64,000 nt of DNA from Mesostigma viride. Its lineage: Eukaryota > Streptophyta > Mesostigmatophyceae > Mesostigmatales > Mesostigmataceae. The translations under genes were made by a program, and so were the position numbers. A model generated the notes under the pieces. The model did not search any database, had not been told where the DNA came from, and saw nothing but the letters and a program-made list of their open reading frames with translations. The first letter of the stretch is position 1, and the number at the start of each line of letters is the position of its first letter. This document shows, piece by piece, positions 53,350 to 64,000 of this stretch. The DNA is taken from the NCBI GenBank assembly GCA_009746045.1, contig RPFO01000089.1, positions 979,364 to 1,043,363 on the forward strand. Reading direction: 5' to 3'.

Positions 53350-55983
53350 TCATGTTGGCAAGCACGGATTCCACCGATGACTCAGACTGGTCCTTCCGTG
53401 GGAGGGTGGCAGTGGGGCCGGAGGGGCTGGCACGGCCGTGGAGGGTGGCAGTGGGGCCGAAGGGGCTGGCACGGCCGTGGAGGGTGGCAGTGGGGCCGGA
53501 GGGGCTGGCACGGCCGTGGAGGGTGGCAGCAGTGGGGCCGGAGGGGCTGGCACGGCCGTGGAGGGTGGCAGTGGGGCCGGAGGGGCTGGCACGGCCGTGG
53601 AGGGTGGCAGTGGGGCCGGAGGGGCTGGCACGGCCGTGGAGGGTGGCAGCAGTGGGGCCGGAGGGGCTGGCACGGCCGTGGAGGGTGGCAGTGGGGCTGG
53701 CACATCCGGGGGGGAAGGCACTTGACTCGTGTTCGTTTCTTCTGCCTTTCCAGGCAGGTCGTTCACCGTAACATTGCCCAACATCACCCATGAGAGCTCG
53801 CCAGACCCCTCCTCACCGTAGTGCAATTTCCTCAGATCAAAGCAATACCTTGATTCTGGCTCATCCCCGTTAGGAAACGCAAGCGTCCACGGGGACTTGT
53901 TCCGTGGCTTGACCATAGCAATGCGGCCTACATCCCACACCAACTCATCCCCCAATCTCAGCTGCTTGCGCGCCTTCAGCAACCATTTTTGAGCTATGAT
54001 GGTGCCAACCGGTACGGTGGTCGTTGTCACCTCTGTTGGAAGAGGCAACACAGTGGCCTGAGGGAGCACCTGCTTGATGTAGTGCATCAACCCCAGATCT
54101 GAAGGTGGTGGGCACTGAGCACGTGTCTTAGGTGCTGTTTGCGGCTGTGGAAGGACGGCAATGTTCTCTTCTAGAGGCTGCGGCGATGGCAGGACTGGAT
54201 CATTTGTTGCAGATGGGGACTTGGTCTCTGTTGATCCGCGCCGGGCCTTGGAAACTGGCGCTGGTGTCATGCCCTTCCTCTTTGAAGAAGCCTGCGAAGG
54301 CACTGCACACATCAATTGCAAAAGAGAGACTTTGTTGGGATCATAAAAACAAACAGGGAATGCATTTACAAATGGGAAACGGGGAAGCTGCTGGTGAATG
54401 GGGGTTATGTATGCTATGGTGGCAAACGAACATAGCAAGGTCTTAATAAGGTTGAGCGAAAAGAAGATTAGAGTGCATCGTCAGTGCAGAAACTGAGATA
54501 CTTGCTAAGTAAAATACAGGTATGCCAATGCAAAAAGAGACAAGAATAAAACAACCACAATTGGAAGTGATCTGATATTACTTACAGGGAATGGCCTGCT
54601 GCGTCACAGGTTCATCACCAGCAGCCCCCGGAGTGGGCTGGGGCAGGGCCTTTGAATCGATACATGGAGATTCGCATGCCAGCAGAAGCGATAATTGCTT
54701 CGAGTAGTGGGGCTTCACATTTGGACCTGGTTCAGGTGCCAGGATGGGCACCAGCACCGGTGTCACTGTGCCAGCCACGTCCACGGCTGGATGAAAAAGG
54801 AAAGACACATGCAATTAAAGAAGTCAAAAGTCAGCTTGAATGAAACACAAAGAAAACCAATATACACAAAACGTGTGGGACTTCATAAAGATAATAATGC
54901 ACAAAGTTGAAGGGTAAATACAGGCAAATTGATACGTTGTAAGTTTCCATGAAGCAACAGTAAGGCCCGTATACCAAAGGGGAAAAAAAGGGAACTTACG
55001 TGCCAGCAGGTGGGCAGATGGACAGCCTGGCATGGGTGGTGGTGGCATGGCCACGAGAGGGGGTGCCGGCACGGCGCTCATCTGCTGGTCGAACTGCGCG
55101 TTGATAGCGTCGATTTGGGCCTGCAAAGCTGCAATCTTGGCGGCCCTTTCAGCCTCGAGGGCTGGAGGCAGCTGCATGGTCCCGGCGGTGACTGCAGCAG
55201 GCTTGGCTTTTGACGACGACCTGCCGGTTGCAGTTTTCTTTGCTTTTTGGACGCCCAGCTGTGGACGTGTTCACCATGAAGAACAAAGCACAGCATCCGA
55301 AGGAACATAATAATGCACTCGATCAGAAAACTTTCGATGGCCATACGGCGAGTAGAAAGTACGGTTGCACTACAGATTGCTGACTGCACTCGTCATACAC
55401 AACGGATGCATACCAAGACACGGCAGTTCATGAGTATTCTTTGTTTAATTACCTGTTTGGGCTGGTTGGTTACGCAGGCAAGCGGGGCACGTTGCTGTTC
55501 AGTCTTAGCCACTCTGTTGGCAGCTCTCTTTGCCGCTAGCTGCGCCTCGTGCTTTCGGATGTATAGACGCCTCGCTAGCTCCCTTTCAACTATCGCTTCA
55601 GTCTCAGCCAAAGCAGGAGGATCGGGGAGAGACTTCACTGCGGTTGTGGCCTCTGTCGGTCCGTTTAGGACTTCATTCAGTTTCCTGCTGCTCTCCGCCG
55701 CAACGGCTGCAGAGTACATGGCCTTTGCATCATTTAACTCGTCCTGGGCCAGTAGAGGTAAGAAGTCAGAACAAATCGCCTTGATCCGAGCACAAACATC
55801 CTTCAGCAGTTCTTGATCTTGGTCCTTCTTTGCTACACCCTCCAGCAACCACTCCTTCGATTGCGCCGCGACGACTTCCCTAAGAGTCCGCAGCCGACAA
55901 TCGGCTTGCACATGCTTAAGAGGGTGTTCCTCTACCGCCTTGGCAGCACGAAATTTGGCCCACTTTTGCAGATCAGCCACCAT
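53350..55983 (-). CDS. TNPA-position accessory protein of CACTA copy B (four exons)
   Basis: Predicted exons, read leftwards: 55983-55453, 55258-55000, 54786-54586, 54302-53350. All have GT-AG borders and consistent phases, giving 647 codons. Exon 1 is a charged helical region. Exon 2 contains a helical segment (ALEAERAAKIAALQAQIDAI) then Pro/Met-rich sequence. Exon 4 contains DELVWDVGRIAMVKPRNKSP and a Pro-rich tandem repeat. In another frame just past the repeat, a coiled coil (VLANMMLQLKKMQEELAEKN, to a donor at 53237) looks coding. The real C-terminus may therefore use a frame change or an unseen intron. No enzyme motif. Confidence 0.65.
53400..53705 (-). repeat. Proline-rich 39/42-bp tandem repeats in the accessory gene
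   Basis: There are about eight units encoding AVPAPPAPLPPST, some with an extra Leu codon (42 bp). Because the unit is stop-free and a multiple of three, long open frames appear on both strands (for example Gly/Trp-rich on the plus strand). Those are shadows. Such regions expand and contract readily. Confidence 0.9.
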
Positions 55984-56912
55984 TCTTCCCCACTAACCAG
56001 GCCACCCCCAGCCGACATTAACGCGTTTGCGTGCTCCATCCTTGGCGCCGTTGTCATTTCTTAATCACAAGGCGCAAGTTTTGAATCCGCACAACGGCAC
56101 TGTGCTAATTGCGGTGTCAATTTTGCGCGGCAAAAAGGAACTCCGTCCGATCTTGGCCCATCTACCGTCAATCATCTCTCCCGGCGGAAGTCGACAGGAT
56201 CTTACTTTAGGAGCGAATCCTGCTGATCTGAACGCCATGGCGCAAAGTATCGGATTCGGGGAAATCGGTATATTTAGTATCCAATTAGAAACCAGAGAGG
56301 TGAAATAAGAAATAAGTATCACCGAATCCTGAATGAAGGTGGTCACACACTGGTGTGACGTTGACAGGCTAAGGGGCTAATAAGGCGCAAAGTATCGGAT
56401 TCGGGGAAATCGGTATATTTAGTATCCAATTAGAAACCAGAGAGGTGAAATAAGAAATAAGTATCACCGAATCCTGAATGAAGGTGGTCACACACTGGTG
56501 TGACGTTGACAGGCTAAGGGGCTAATAAGGCGCAAAGTATCGGATTCGGGCCTCTCACAGCCATGGTTAACGGTGCAAAGTTGACATCATGTTCGAGTAG
56601 GATTGAATCCGCATCAAGAAGCTGCGGTTACATAGATTACCCGGCAAATTTGACTGTTAACATAACTGACGCATAGCTAGCCGCGGGAATGGCCCACGCG
56701 GTCCGTTGGCTAGCTCGACAGTCAGACGCGGTCGGTGCCCCTTCGTTCCTTTGCGTTTTAGGCATGCAAGGACACAGCCGGGAGCCACGAAAACACCTCG
56801 TTGCTGCCGCCATGGTAGCCATGGCGGCAGCAACGGGGAGGGCCCGCGGCAAGGCGGCCGCGGGCCGTCCCCGTTGCTGCCGCCACCATTGGTTGTTTAG
56901 CGATTTTCAACC
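55984..56912. promoter_or_regulatory. Divergent promoter region of CACTA copy B
   Basis: This lies between the two divergent genes. It includes two full tandem copies of a 145-bp unit (56241-56385 and 56386-56530) plus the first 20 bases of a third. Copy A has only one. Each unit carries CGCAAAGTATCGGATTCGGG and an AT-rich GGTATATTTAGTATCC stretch. The competing hairpins at 56800-56884 precede the transposase start (CAACCATGG). Confidence 0.7.
56800..56884 (+). repeat. Competing GC-rich hairpins before transposase start (copy B)
   Basis: Same structure as 1251-1335 in copy A: a 16-bp stem with TAG loop, whose right arm can alternatively form a longer stem with the downstream CCCCGTTGCTGCCGCC. 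The structure ends 28 bases before the ATG and probably lies in the 5' leader. Confidence 0.75.
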
Positions 56913-59900
56913 ATGGAGGAACAAGGCCTTGACGACTTCCTCATGGAGGGATGGGCGGATGAGTACCGAACTGGGCCTGAGGCAGCTATGGAATTCGCCA
57001 GGAATTTCGATGCTGCTGCAAACAGAGTACATTTGGAGACGCCTTTATACCCAGGATCTAACGTTCCAGCTGTTGTGGCGGCCCTACAATTGCTAACGCA
57101 ATGGGGCCAAGGAGGTTGTACTCGGAAGTTCGCAGACGCACAGCTGGCCCTTTTTAGTTCTCTCCTACCACCTGGCAATGTCTTGCCGGCTTCTGTTGAG
57201 GCGGCTAGACGCCTGTTGCGAGACTTGGGCTTGACGTATAAAGTATACGATGCTTGCAAGTGTGACGATTATGTTTACAAAGATAAGGATCTCCAGCAGT
57301 GCCCAAAGTGCGCCGAACCTCGTTATGAGATATACACAGACACAGACGGCATGGTGATTAATACGAGGAAGCCCTATCGGCAAGTCAGAGTTTTTTCTTT
57401 GCTGGACAGGGTTCGGGGCTGGTTCAGAATGGAGAAGATGTCAATGGCACTGAGGTATGCAGGAGAGAAAGAAAACAAGGATGCAGATTCGCCGACGCGG
57501 ACTGTCGACGGAGTCAAAGGTTCGTAATCCATAGCCTCTACATCTGGCCATTGCTTTTTTTTTTTATCTTTGCTTGCCGATAGAGTTACACAACGCCGCG
57601 TTACTTTGGTATGTAGAGCTAGAACGTTAGTAACCCTGAATCTTGCTATTGAATCTTGCCTGGCAAGGTCAGTGTCGTGTTAAGTGATGTATCTGTATTT
57701 CTTACCGTTGCTTCAATGCATTCTCTGTGGTTTGTTCTTTCCTTGCCTGTTTCTTTTTGCAGACTGTCCGGCTGTACAACATGTAAAAAATCTTTACCCG
57801 CAGTTTCGTACTGAGCTGCGTAATCTTATATTCGGGATGGCGGTTGACGGAGTGTGTCCGCGTAGCTTTATGGGAAACTATTCTTGCTGGCCAGCTTTTA
57901 TGGCTTGCTACAATTTACCTGAGTGGGTATTTGTCAACAAGAACTTCTCACCTATGGTTCTGCTGATAAGTGCCGCCAAGGGCAAGGCTCCAAAAAGAAT
58001 GCAGGTGTACTGGGAGTTGGCGGTTGATGAGCTTGTGGCGATGTGGAATGGTTTTTATGTATGCGACATCGTGGATGACCAGGGCGGCCAGTTACAACCT
58101 GTGCGCCTGCAGGCGCTCCTACTGTGGGTAATCCACGACTACCCAGCTTTTGCAAAGTCACTAAACATCCCAGATGCTGGATACTGCGGCTGCATGTTAC
58201 ATGGGCCAGAATGGGAAGCAACTTTTTTTTCCAATGGGAAGCTTGTGTACTTAGGGCACTCTACGCTTTTGAAGGAAGGTGACCCTGCGCGACCATCCGG
58301 GACTGGAGCTGCCCCTCCAGAAATGGATTATGATGGGTACCTGAAATATTGTCGGGAAGAGTTGGGGGTGCAACCTGAAATATTCGGCAAGCTGCCGTAC
58401 TGGACCAAGCTGTTAATTCGACATCTGGTGGATGAATTTCACCTTGGCCCGAACTGCCTGCTCCGGATACTCAACTGCACCAGCGGTAAGTAGCACGCGA
58501 CAGTGTTCTTTTTTTTTCTAGTGTGCAGTTTGTAAACTTTGTCATATGCAAGGGACAAATTTTTGTTACATACTTGTTGATTGATTATTGATTGTGCGTT
58601 TCGTTGATATTGTGTTGTCCTTTGTGGCCTTTTTTATTATGTGCAGGGAAAGCTCATACCGCTGCTGTTCGAGCAAGGCTGCAACAACTGGGCCTTAATC
58701 AGGAGCTCTGGGTTACCACGGAAGAGGTGGAGAAAGTGGCGAAGAACGGTGTCCGGACAATAAGCATTAAAAAAAACTCTCGACATCCACCCTGTCAACT
58801 CACGTCGGAGGAGAAAGCGGCCACCCGTGGTATGTCTGTGCATGGATGTGTATATGCTTTTTTATTGGAATTGGTTTGGATGTTGTTTGTTGGTATTTTA
58901 TATAAGTGTTTCATGTTGTCATCTGCCAAGATTGCTTAATTGCTGTGTTGGTCCATAGATCCCATGACGTAGTCCACTGTCATTAGAGGTTTCTGTGTAC
59001 CACATCAAACCAAGTGCCCTTGTTAGGGTAAACATGTTGCTTGTAAGACTTCCTTTCATTTTTTCAATAACTATTTATGGGGTTAGTGTCAGGATTTGCC
59101 GGAGCATTTGGGCTGACAGTGTTTGGCCACTCTGAGAATTCGCCTCTGACATAATTTTCTAATCAAATTGTCAATGTGATCGTTTACATCTGTGTATCAT
59201 ACCATGTTTCTGTTGAATGCAGAGGTGGAAAAGGCGTTCGACCGCCTCCCAGACTATGTGCCTGGGCGGTACCACGGACTAGCCGCTGACGGGAAAAGCG
59301 ATGAGACGATGAAAACAAGTGACAAGAACAAGTACCTGTGTCTGTTGTTGCCGGTCGTGTTGCGCAATCGTTTGCATCCGGATGCCCGCGCGGCATTTGT
59401 CCAGCTGTCTGTGGCCTTTAATGCTGTATTTTCAGCAAGGTGTCTCACTCAATCGCAGTTAGTCGAAGTGGGCGAAATGATGGTGCGTGCGGTGGTAGCA
59501 TTAGAGTGTGTTATGCCAGCGTCAGAAATGTCAAGATCAGTCCATGCTGCATCTCACTTGGCGGAACAGATCCGGTATGCTGGCCTGCCTGATGGCAGGA
59601 GCATGACATGGGGTGAGCGCCAGATGGCGGTGATTACTTCTGGGCCATTGTCAAACAAGAACGTGGAATGCTCCATGGGAAACTTCTTCATGGACTTCGA
59701 GGCATTAAACATCCTGAGCTACTTCACGCGCCAGACTGTGTGGGTAAGTTTTTTAAACAAACTTCGTGTTTGCTTGGCTGCATGCACATTTCCCATGTTT
59801 CAGCGAGTGTTTCTAGCAGGTTAAGTGTATGCAAAACATGTACTTACGTTCTTTTTTTTCTATTTGGTTCATGTGTTTTTTTTTTCAGGGTCAAGGCTTC

Positions 59901-61626
59901 CCGTCTGTGTGGGACATTCTGGAAACTGATCCGTCCAAGTGTATTCTGCCGAGCAAGCGCTTTCGTCAACAAGCATATACTCTCTCTGAGGTCGAGCAGC
60001 TTGAGGCCTTACAGTTACTCCTGGAATTTGCACTTCAGCATGCAACATACGAGCCCGGATATGGAATTGAATTCTGGTGAGTTTCTTGTAGAAACCGATG
60101 CTACATTTGTACACCCTCGCATTGGCCATTTTAATTCAGTTCAGCCGAAAGGAGGGTGTAATCTTGCAACGCATGTACATAGGATTATCATATGTTTCCT
60201 GCATTCTTCTGATTTGCTTACTCGTGCTTAATGTGGTTGATTTTCTAGATTTCACAGTGACATTCTTATGTCCTTGTCTACACGCAATATCTGGTTGTGC
60301 ATGCAATGATGAAGATGCTTTTTTTCACTATGTTGATAATTGTATGAAGTGGGACAACTATGTTTAATTGTATGTTTAATTGATTTTGCAATGTGATGTA
60401 CGTTATTCGCCTTTGTCACTTGCAGGCGTCGGCTCGTTCACGTTGGCAACCTGGCGTGGTTGAAGCAATGGATCACGCAAAACCAGGAGCCACGCCTCCC
60501 CACGATGATTACGGCGGCGGTGTGTGGCATGGAGCCTGCTTGTGACGAGCATGACTCAATCCACATCAATGGCAGCAATTACCGAACTGCAGTCGCCGAC
60601 CTTCGACAAACTGTTCGCCATCGCAACTCAGGAGTAATGGTTTATGGTAAAGAGGGGGTTAGGTATGGCCGCATCACACACATTCTGCATAGTTTCCTCC
60701 GTGCCCCGACGGAAGGATGGAGTAGGCAAGTTCTTTTAAAGGTCGCTCTGTTTGATGTCGGTTCTGTGAAAGAGCTCCCTTTAGAGGGATTGACGCTTAT
60801 ACCTTTAGGGGAGCGAGCGCCCAAGCAGGATGCTTTAGTCCTTCCCGGGAGTGTATGTTCAGTTGGTTTTGTAGTTGATCCAGAGTATGCACCTGAGATA
60901 GCCATCGTGCACTGTAAATTGCCGTGGCAAATGGTAAAGGAAACGTGTAGTGCAGCCCAGCATGTATTATCCCGTGCTGCAGGTGCTCAGCTGAGAACCA
61001 CAGACGTGTATGCTGATATGAACCTGCAGCGCAAGGTGACACTGTGTGTTAAGCGAAGAGACATGACAACACGAGGTCGTTCACAAGGTAATCGCACTGC
61101 ACCCATAGATCCACAAGCAACCACTGCACGCATGGCTGCGGAGCCACAAGCAACCACTGCACCTAATCGCTCACGTGGCAAGCGCACTGTTGGCACATTG
61201 GTAGAGCCACAAGCAACCACTGCACCAAGTCGCTCACGTGGCAAGCGCACTGTTGGCACATTGGTAGAGCCACAAGCAACCACTGCACCAAGTCGCTCAC
61301 GTGGCAAGCGCACTGTTGGCACATTGGTAGAACCACAAGCAACCACTGCACCAAGCCGCTCGCGTGGCAAGCGCACTGCGGACACATTGGTAGAAACACA
61401 CACAGCCGCTGCACCAAACCGCTCGCGTGGCAAGAGCATTGCTGGCAAGTCCATGGCAGCGGCTAGTGGCAGCGCATCAAGCCCTGATGACATTGCTAGT
61501 GATTTGTCGCTGAGCAGCGACGGTGAGGCATGCATTCCCACACAAAGGAGAAGTGAGAGGCAACGTGTGGTAGTAAATTATGCGGACTCTGACAGTGCTG
61601 CATACACTGATGAGGAGTGGGATTGA
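56913..61626 (+). CDS. tnp2-type CACTA transposase (intact, six exons, 1140 aa)
   Basis: Exons: 56913-57519, 57763-58485, 58647-58829, 59223-59743, 59889-60076, 60426-61626. All introns are GT-AG and all phases fit (3423 nt). The protein has a Cys motif at residues 115-133 (CKC...CPKC-x3-RY) and the tnp2 catalytic region at about 203-443 with AVDGVCP, GNYSCWP, YNLPEWV and HDYPAFAK. A DUF4218-like domain lies at about 505-678 (LHPDARAAFVQLSVAF) and a DUF4216-like region at about 800-930. Four to five 21-residue basic repeats (PQATTAPSRSRGKRT) lie at about 975-1075, then an acidic tail. It cuts and pastes the element in the nucleus. The catalytic acids are not individually proven here. Confidence 0.92.
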
Positions 61627-61799
61627 TTATATTCCTAATATAATGTAATGATGGATTGATGTAACTTTTTGTGTGCTTGTCACACTTATATTTATTTATT
61701 TCCAATGAACATGTGTGTCAACTGCATCATTTCTGCATCCACATATAATGCATAAGTGTCCTGTCTTCATGCACTTGAGAGTTCTCAAGTGTCATGCTC

Positions 61800-62224
61800 A
61801 GTGTCCTGATTTTCCTGATTTTTTGTGCCATGTAAGTGTCCTGATTTTCCTGATTTTTTGTGCCATGCTAAGTGTCCTGATTTTCCTGATTTTTTCCTGA
61901 TTCAGCGGGAAAATCTCAAGATCTTGAGATTTTTTGTGTTGTTTCGACATTTTTCTCAGGATCTCAGGATTTTCTCAGGATTCTCAGTGTTTCTCAGTGT
62001 TCAATTTTTTTAATCTCAGGCACTTCTCAGGACTCTCAGGAGGAAGTCCTGATATAATATCAGGATTCCTGAGAAAATCTCAGTTTTTCTCAGGATTTCT
62101 CAGGACATCTTGAGAAAAAAATCAGGATATCTCAGGAAATCCTGAGAAAATCTCAGGAAATCCTGAGAAAATCTCAGAAAAAACTCAGGACCTGAGAAAA
62201 ATCTCAGAACCCGACTTCCTAGTG
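61800..62224. repeat. Right subterminal repeats and TIR of CACTA copy B
   Basis: About three TGTCCTGATTTTCCTGATTT units (61800-61895), then interleaved TCTCAGGA and TCCTGAGA motifs, and the TIR CCGACTTCCTAGTG (62211-62224). Small differences from copy A in the number and spacing of motifs show local turnover. Confidence 0.88.
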
Positions 62225-62757
62225 CACCCAATAGACATCTCTGAGAAACTTCGCCAAGTGTCTGTAAACATGTAAACAGAACAAAAAACCCGCAAGTTTC
62301 CAACAGATGAAGGTGGGGTGTAAACTATGGTGCGGCATGGGCACACCCACTTTGGGAAAACTCATCGACTCAGCCTTGATGCATACCTGCTCACTTTACA
62401 TGCTCTCAGTGCCCCCCTACATTCATAATGCAGAGTGAAAATACCCGCGAACCATATTCCTTAGCAAGCGATGCGAGCATTGTTGGTATGGTAAAATGCA
62501 AACTTGCCATCACACACAGAAAAAATGAACGATGTAGTTGAGATGGACTGTAGGTGCGAATGATGGGCAACCTATTATTGAAACAGGCAGAAGAGCAATG
62601 CCTTTAAAAAAACAAGTGATGGTCATCTCTTACAAAGGCTGGCCAATCAACCCCATGTAACATTTAGCAATGCATGCGTAAATGGCTGATGCAAGGTAAA
62701 CCCAATCGCAGAAAAGGCCTACAAAGACAAGCACAGTTAACCGCCAGTAAGTCACCA

Positions 62758-63244
62758 CAATACCATCACAGCTGGCAGCTCGGTAGACGTCGCTCGGGAC
62801 ACCGGCGGACCACGCTCTTCCTTCACACCAGTGCGATCCCTCAAAGGCCCTTCGAATTCTCCCTGAAGTACGAATGCCACGCAAAACAATGTCGTTATGT
62901 TAGACGATGCTTTCCAAAAAATGCTACCGACATTAAGAATACAGGCGCAGACTCGCACTAGCTCGATCCGCCTGAAGAGGAGGCAGGGTCCTCACAAGCC
63001 GCGGCTTGCTCGCGGGGGAAGAGCGCTGAGGCGAGAAATCCAAGCATATCGGAGAGGCCGCCGAATCCCCCGATCCTCTTTTCTTGCTTTGTTCCTTCGG
63101 TGTGGAGGGATCTGGCAACTCCGCCGAGGCCCTCCTCCAGCGTGTTGGCGTCGACATCGTGGAGTCAAGAGAGGAATGGGAATCTGTTAGAAGACGCAGA
63201 GAGCAGCGACCAAATTGACGAAACAAGCCAGAGCACCGTTGCAT
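62758..63244 (-). CDS. Possible exons of an unknown gene
   Basis: An open frame from ATG 63244, or from the internal ATG at 63157 (MSTPTRWRRASAELPDP), encodes a Ser/Pro/Lys-rich peptide up to about 62959. A splice-acceptor-like GGCATTCGTACTTCAG precedes a second charged exon candidate (FEGPLRDRTGVKEERGPP) at about 62862-62758. No family recognised; it could be chance. It lies on the same strand as the candidate exon at 51204-51596 on the other side of the transposon. Confidence 0.25.
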
Positions 63245-63503
63245 TATACGTTCCGTGAAAAATGGATGCTTATGATCGCACGGTCATGATCGCACAGCAG
63301 CTGGCGTCGCCCAACGCAGGCTATAAAACCCAAGGCAGGCTGTTTCCGGCCCCACCGTCTAGGTCATCTAGTCGCTCTACACGTAAGCCAGCCATAATTT
63401 CAATGCACAAGGCTACACATTTCCATCACCATTCATCTTCATCATCCTGAACGACTCGAACACGCGGACAAGATAACGGCAGGCTCGAGCTACCATGGTC
63501 CGG

Positions 63504-63544
63504 ATTCTCCCGATTTCTGGCCTGCGCTGGTTGTCTCCTTGATA
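63504..63544. repeat. Dispersed 40-bp repeat, third full copy
   Basis: ATTCTCCCGATTTCTGGCCT followed by GCGCTGGTTGTCTCCTTGAT is nearly identical to 43289-43328 and 43544-43583, with a partial copy at about 43939. Flanking sequence is not shared, so it is a short conserved block rather than part of a longer recent duplication. Confidence 0.8.
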
Positions 63545-64000
63545 CAACTCCATCGCCAAGGTGCAGGAAACTAATGTTATTATCCATTTCTGGCCTTGCC
63601 TTGCTTTGCATGCATCACCACAAAACATCAAATTTATTACAATATGTGTGCTAGCTCTATACGGTGGAATAACACAGACATGTCTACCAGATGGCAACAC
63701 GGCCATCTGTATGCTAGGGTGAGCACACTATGTGAATGTGCAGGGCCAGCCCACAGCAGCTGTGCCCCTGCTCTACCCACATCTCCTTACATGGCTAACA
63801 GCCGAAAACACGTAGGACATGCAAAAAAGAAAACTTAAACTACCTAGCTATGGGGGTACTTTGTCCCAACCCAGGTTCACCCTCGGGTTAGTTAAACCAT
63901 TTCCCCCCTGACCTCCCACACAAGGGTGAGGTCAGTTGATAGCTAAAAGACGAGAGATAAAGACAGGAAGACGTCAAAACTCGACGCCACCGAAGTGGCG

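Larger units (their letters stand above)
52026..62224 (+). mobile_element. Complete CACTA (EnSpm) transposon, copy B
   Basis: It is 10,199 bp. The left end CACTAGGAAGTCGG (52026-52039) is matched by its inverse at 62211-62224. The flanks share CA next to each end (2-bp target duplication; the third bases do not agree). Left subterminal repeats span 52046-52460, right ones about 61905-62210. It carries two divergent genes, an accessory protein (minus strand) and a tnp2 transposase (plus strand), both with phase-consistent exons. It is almost identical to copy A, so both arose recently, and copy B looks potentially autonomous. Confidence 0.95.
62225..64000. other. Right flank of CACTA copy B
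   Basis: No certain gene. It includes a possible two-exon remnant on the minus strand (annotated below), a plus-strand TATA-like CTATAAAACC at 63321, a copy of the 40-bp dispersed repeat at 63504-63544, and a pyrimidine/purine-rich end (63840-64000) without recognised features. Confidence 0.4.

Noticed and set aside
53382-53793. Long open frames on both strands over the 39/42-bp repeats, resembling Gly/Trp-rich or Pro/His-rich proteins, or a CRISPR-like array
   Set aside because: The unit is stop-free and a multiple of three, so all frames stay open. There are no unique spacers, and the minus-strand frame continues a spliced gene, so the others are shadows.

Overview
The window is an almost gene-free, transposon-dense stretch of a eukaryotic nuclear genome. 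A CACTA element of the plant tnp2 type with GT-AG introns, a chromodomain-type Ty3/gypsy element, Ty1/copia, LINE, hAT-like and piggyBac-like elements, and one giant-virus-like KilA-N gene together suggest a plant-lineage organism, most plausibly a streptophyte alga. The species cannot be settled from the sequence. No rRNA gene, complete tRNA gene or CRISPR array was found.

Layout. 1-8129 is the right-hand part of a CACTA transposon (copy A), broken by a 1.5-kb insertion. 8391-9435 is a decayed GC-rich KilA-N/coiled-coil gene. 9793-10980 is a long-inverted-repeat element. 11915 to about 22640 is a decayed chromovirus-like Ty3/gypsy element carrying three nested insertions: a 148-bp MITE, a 1255-bp triple-hairpin palindrome and a 1.26-kb element encoding a BED-like zinc finger. 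A second, more decayed gypsy element (about 22.6-40.9 kb) is split by a very young Ty1/copia element (26931-38697). The copia element itself carries a nested hAT-like (31698-33271) and a nested piggyBac-like (34045-35743) element. 41.1-46.0 kb holds LINE fragments on the minus strand. 46.7-50.75 kb holds two related, unclassified tandem-repeat units (X and Y) set in TTAA microsatellites. 52026-62224 is a complete CACTA element (copy B), almost identical to copy A. The rest is flanking DNA with possible exon remnants.

How the pieces work together. CACTA copy B has everything an autonomous element needs: CACTAGGAAGTCGG terminal repeats, arrays of a CCTGAGA-type subterminal motif, and two divergent genes. 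One is a six-exon tnp2 transposase (1140 codons, phase-consistent) on the plus strand. The other is a four-exon, 647-codon accessory protein on the minus strand, in the position of TNPA. The divergent promoter region carries a 145-bp tandem duplication and two mutually exclusive GC-rich hairpins just before the transposase start. The copia element has LTRs differing by one substitution, non-canonical AG...CT termini, an extra leading ORF, a leaky-type TGA CTAG at the gag end, and an unusual integrase-protease-RT domain order that is seen to be contiguous once the two nested transposons are discounted.

The most original signals are the copia domain order and termini, the H-A-H-A'-H palindrome, and the X/Y tandem units with conserved ends and a conserved G-quadruplex-type linker.
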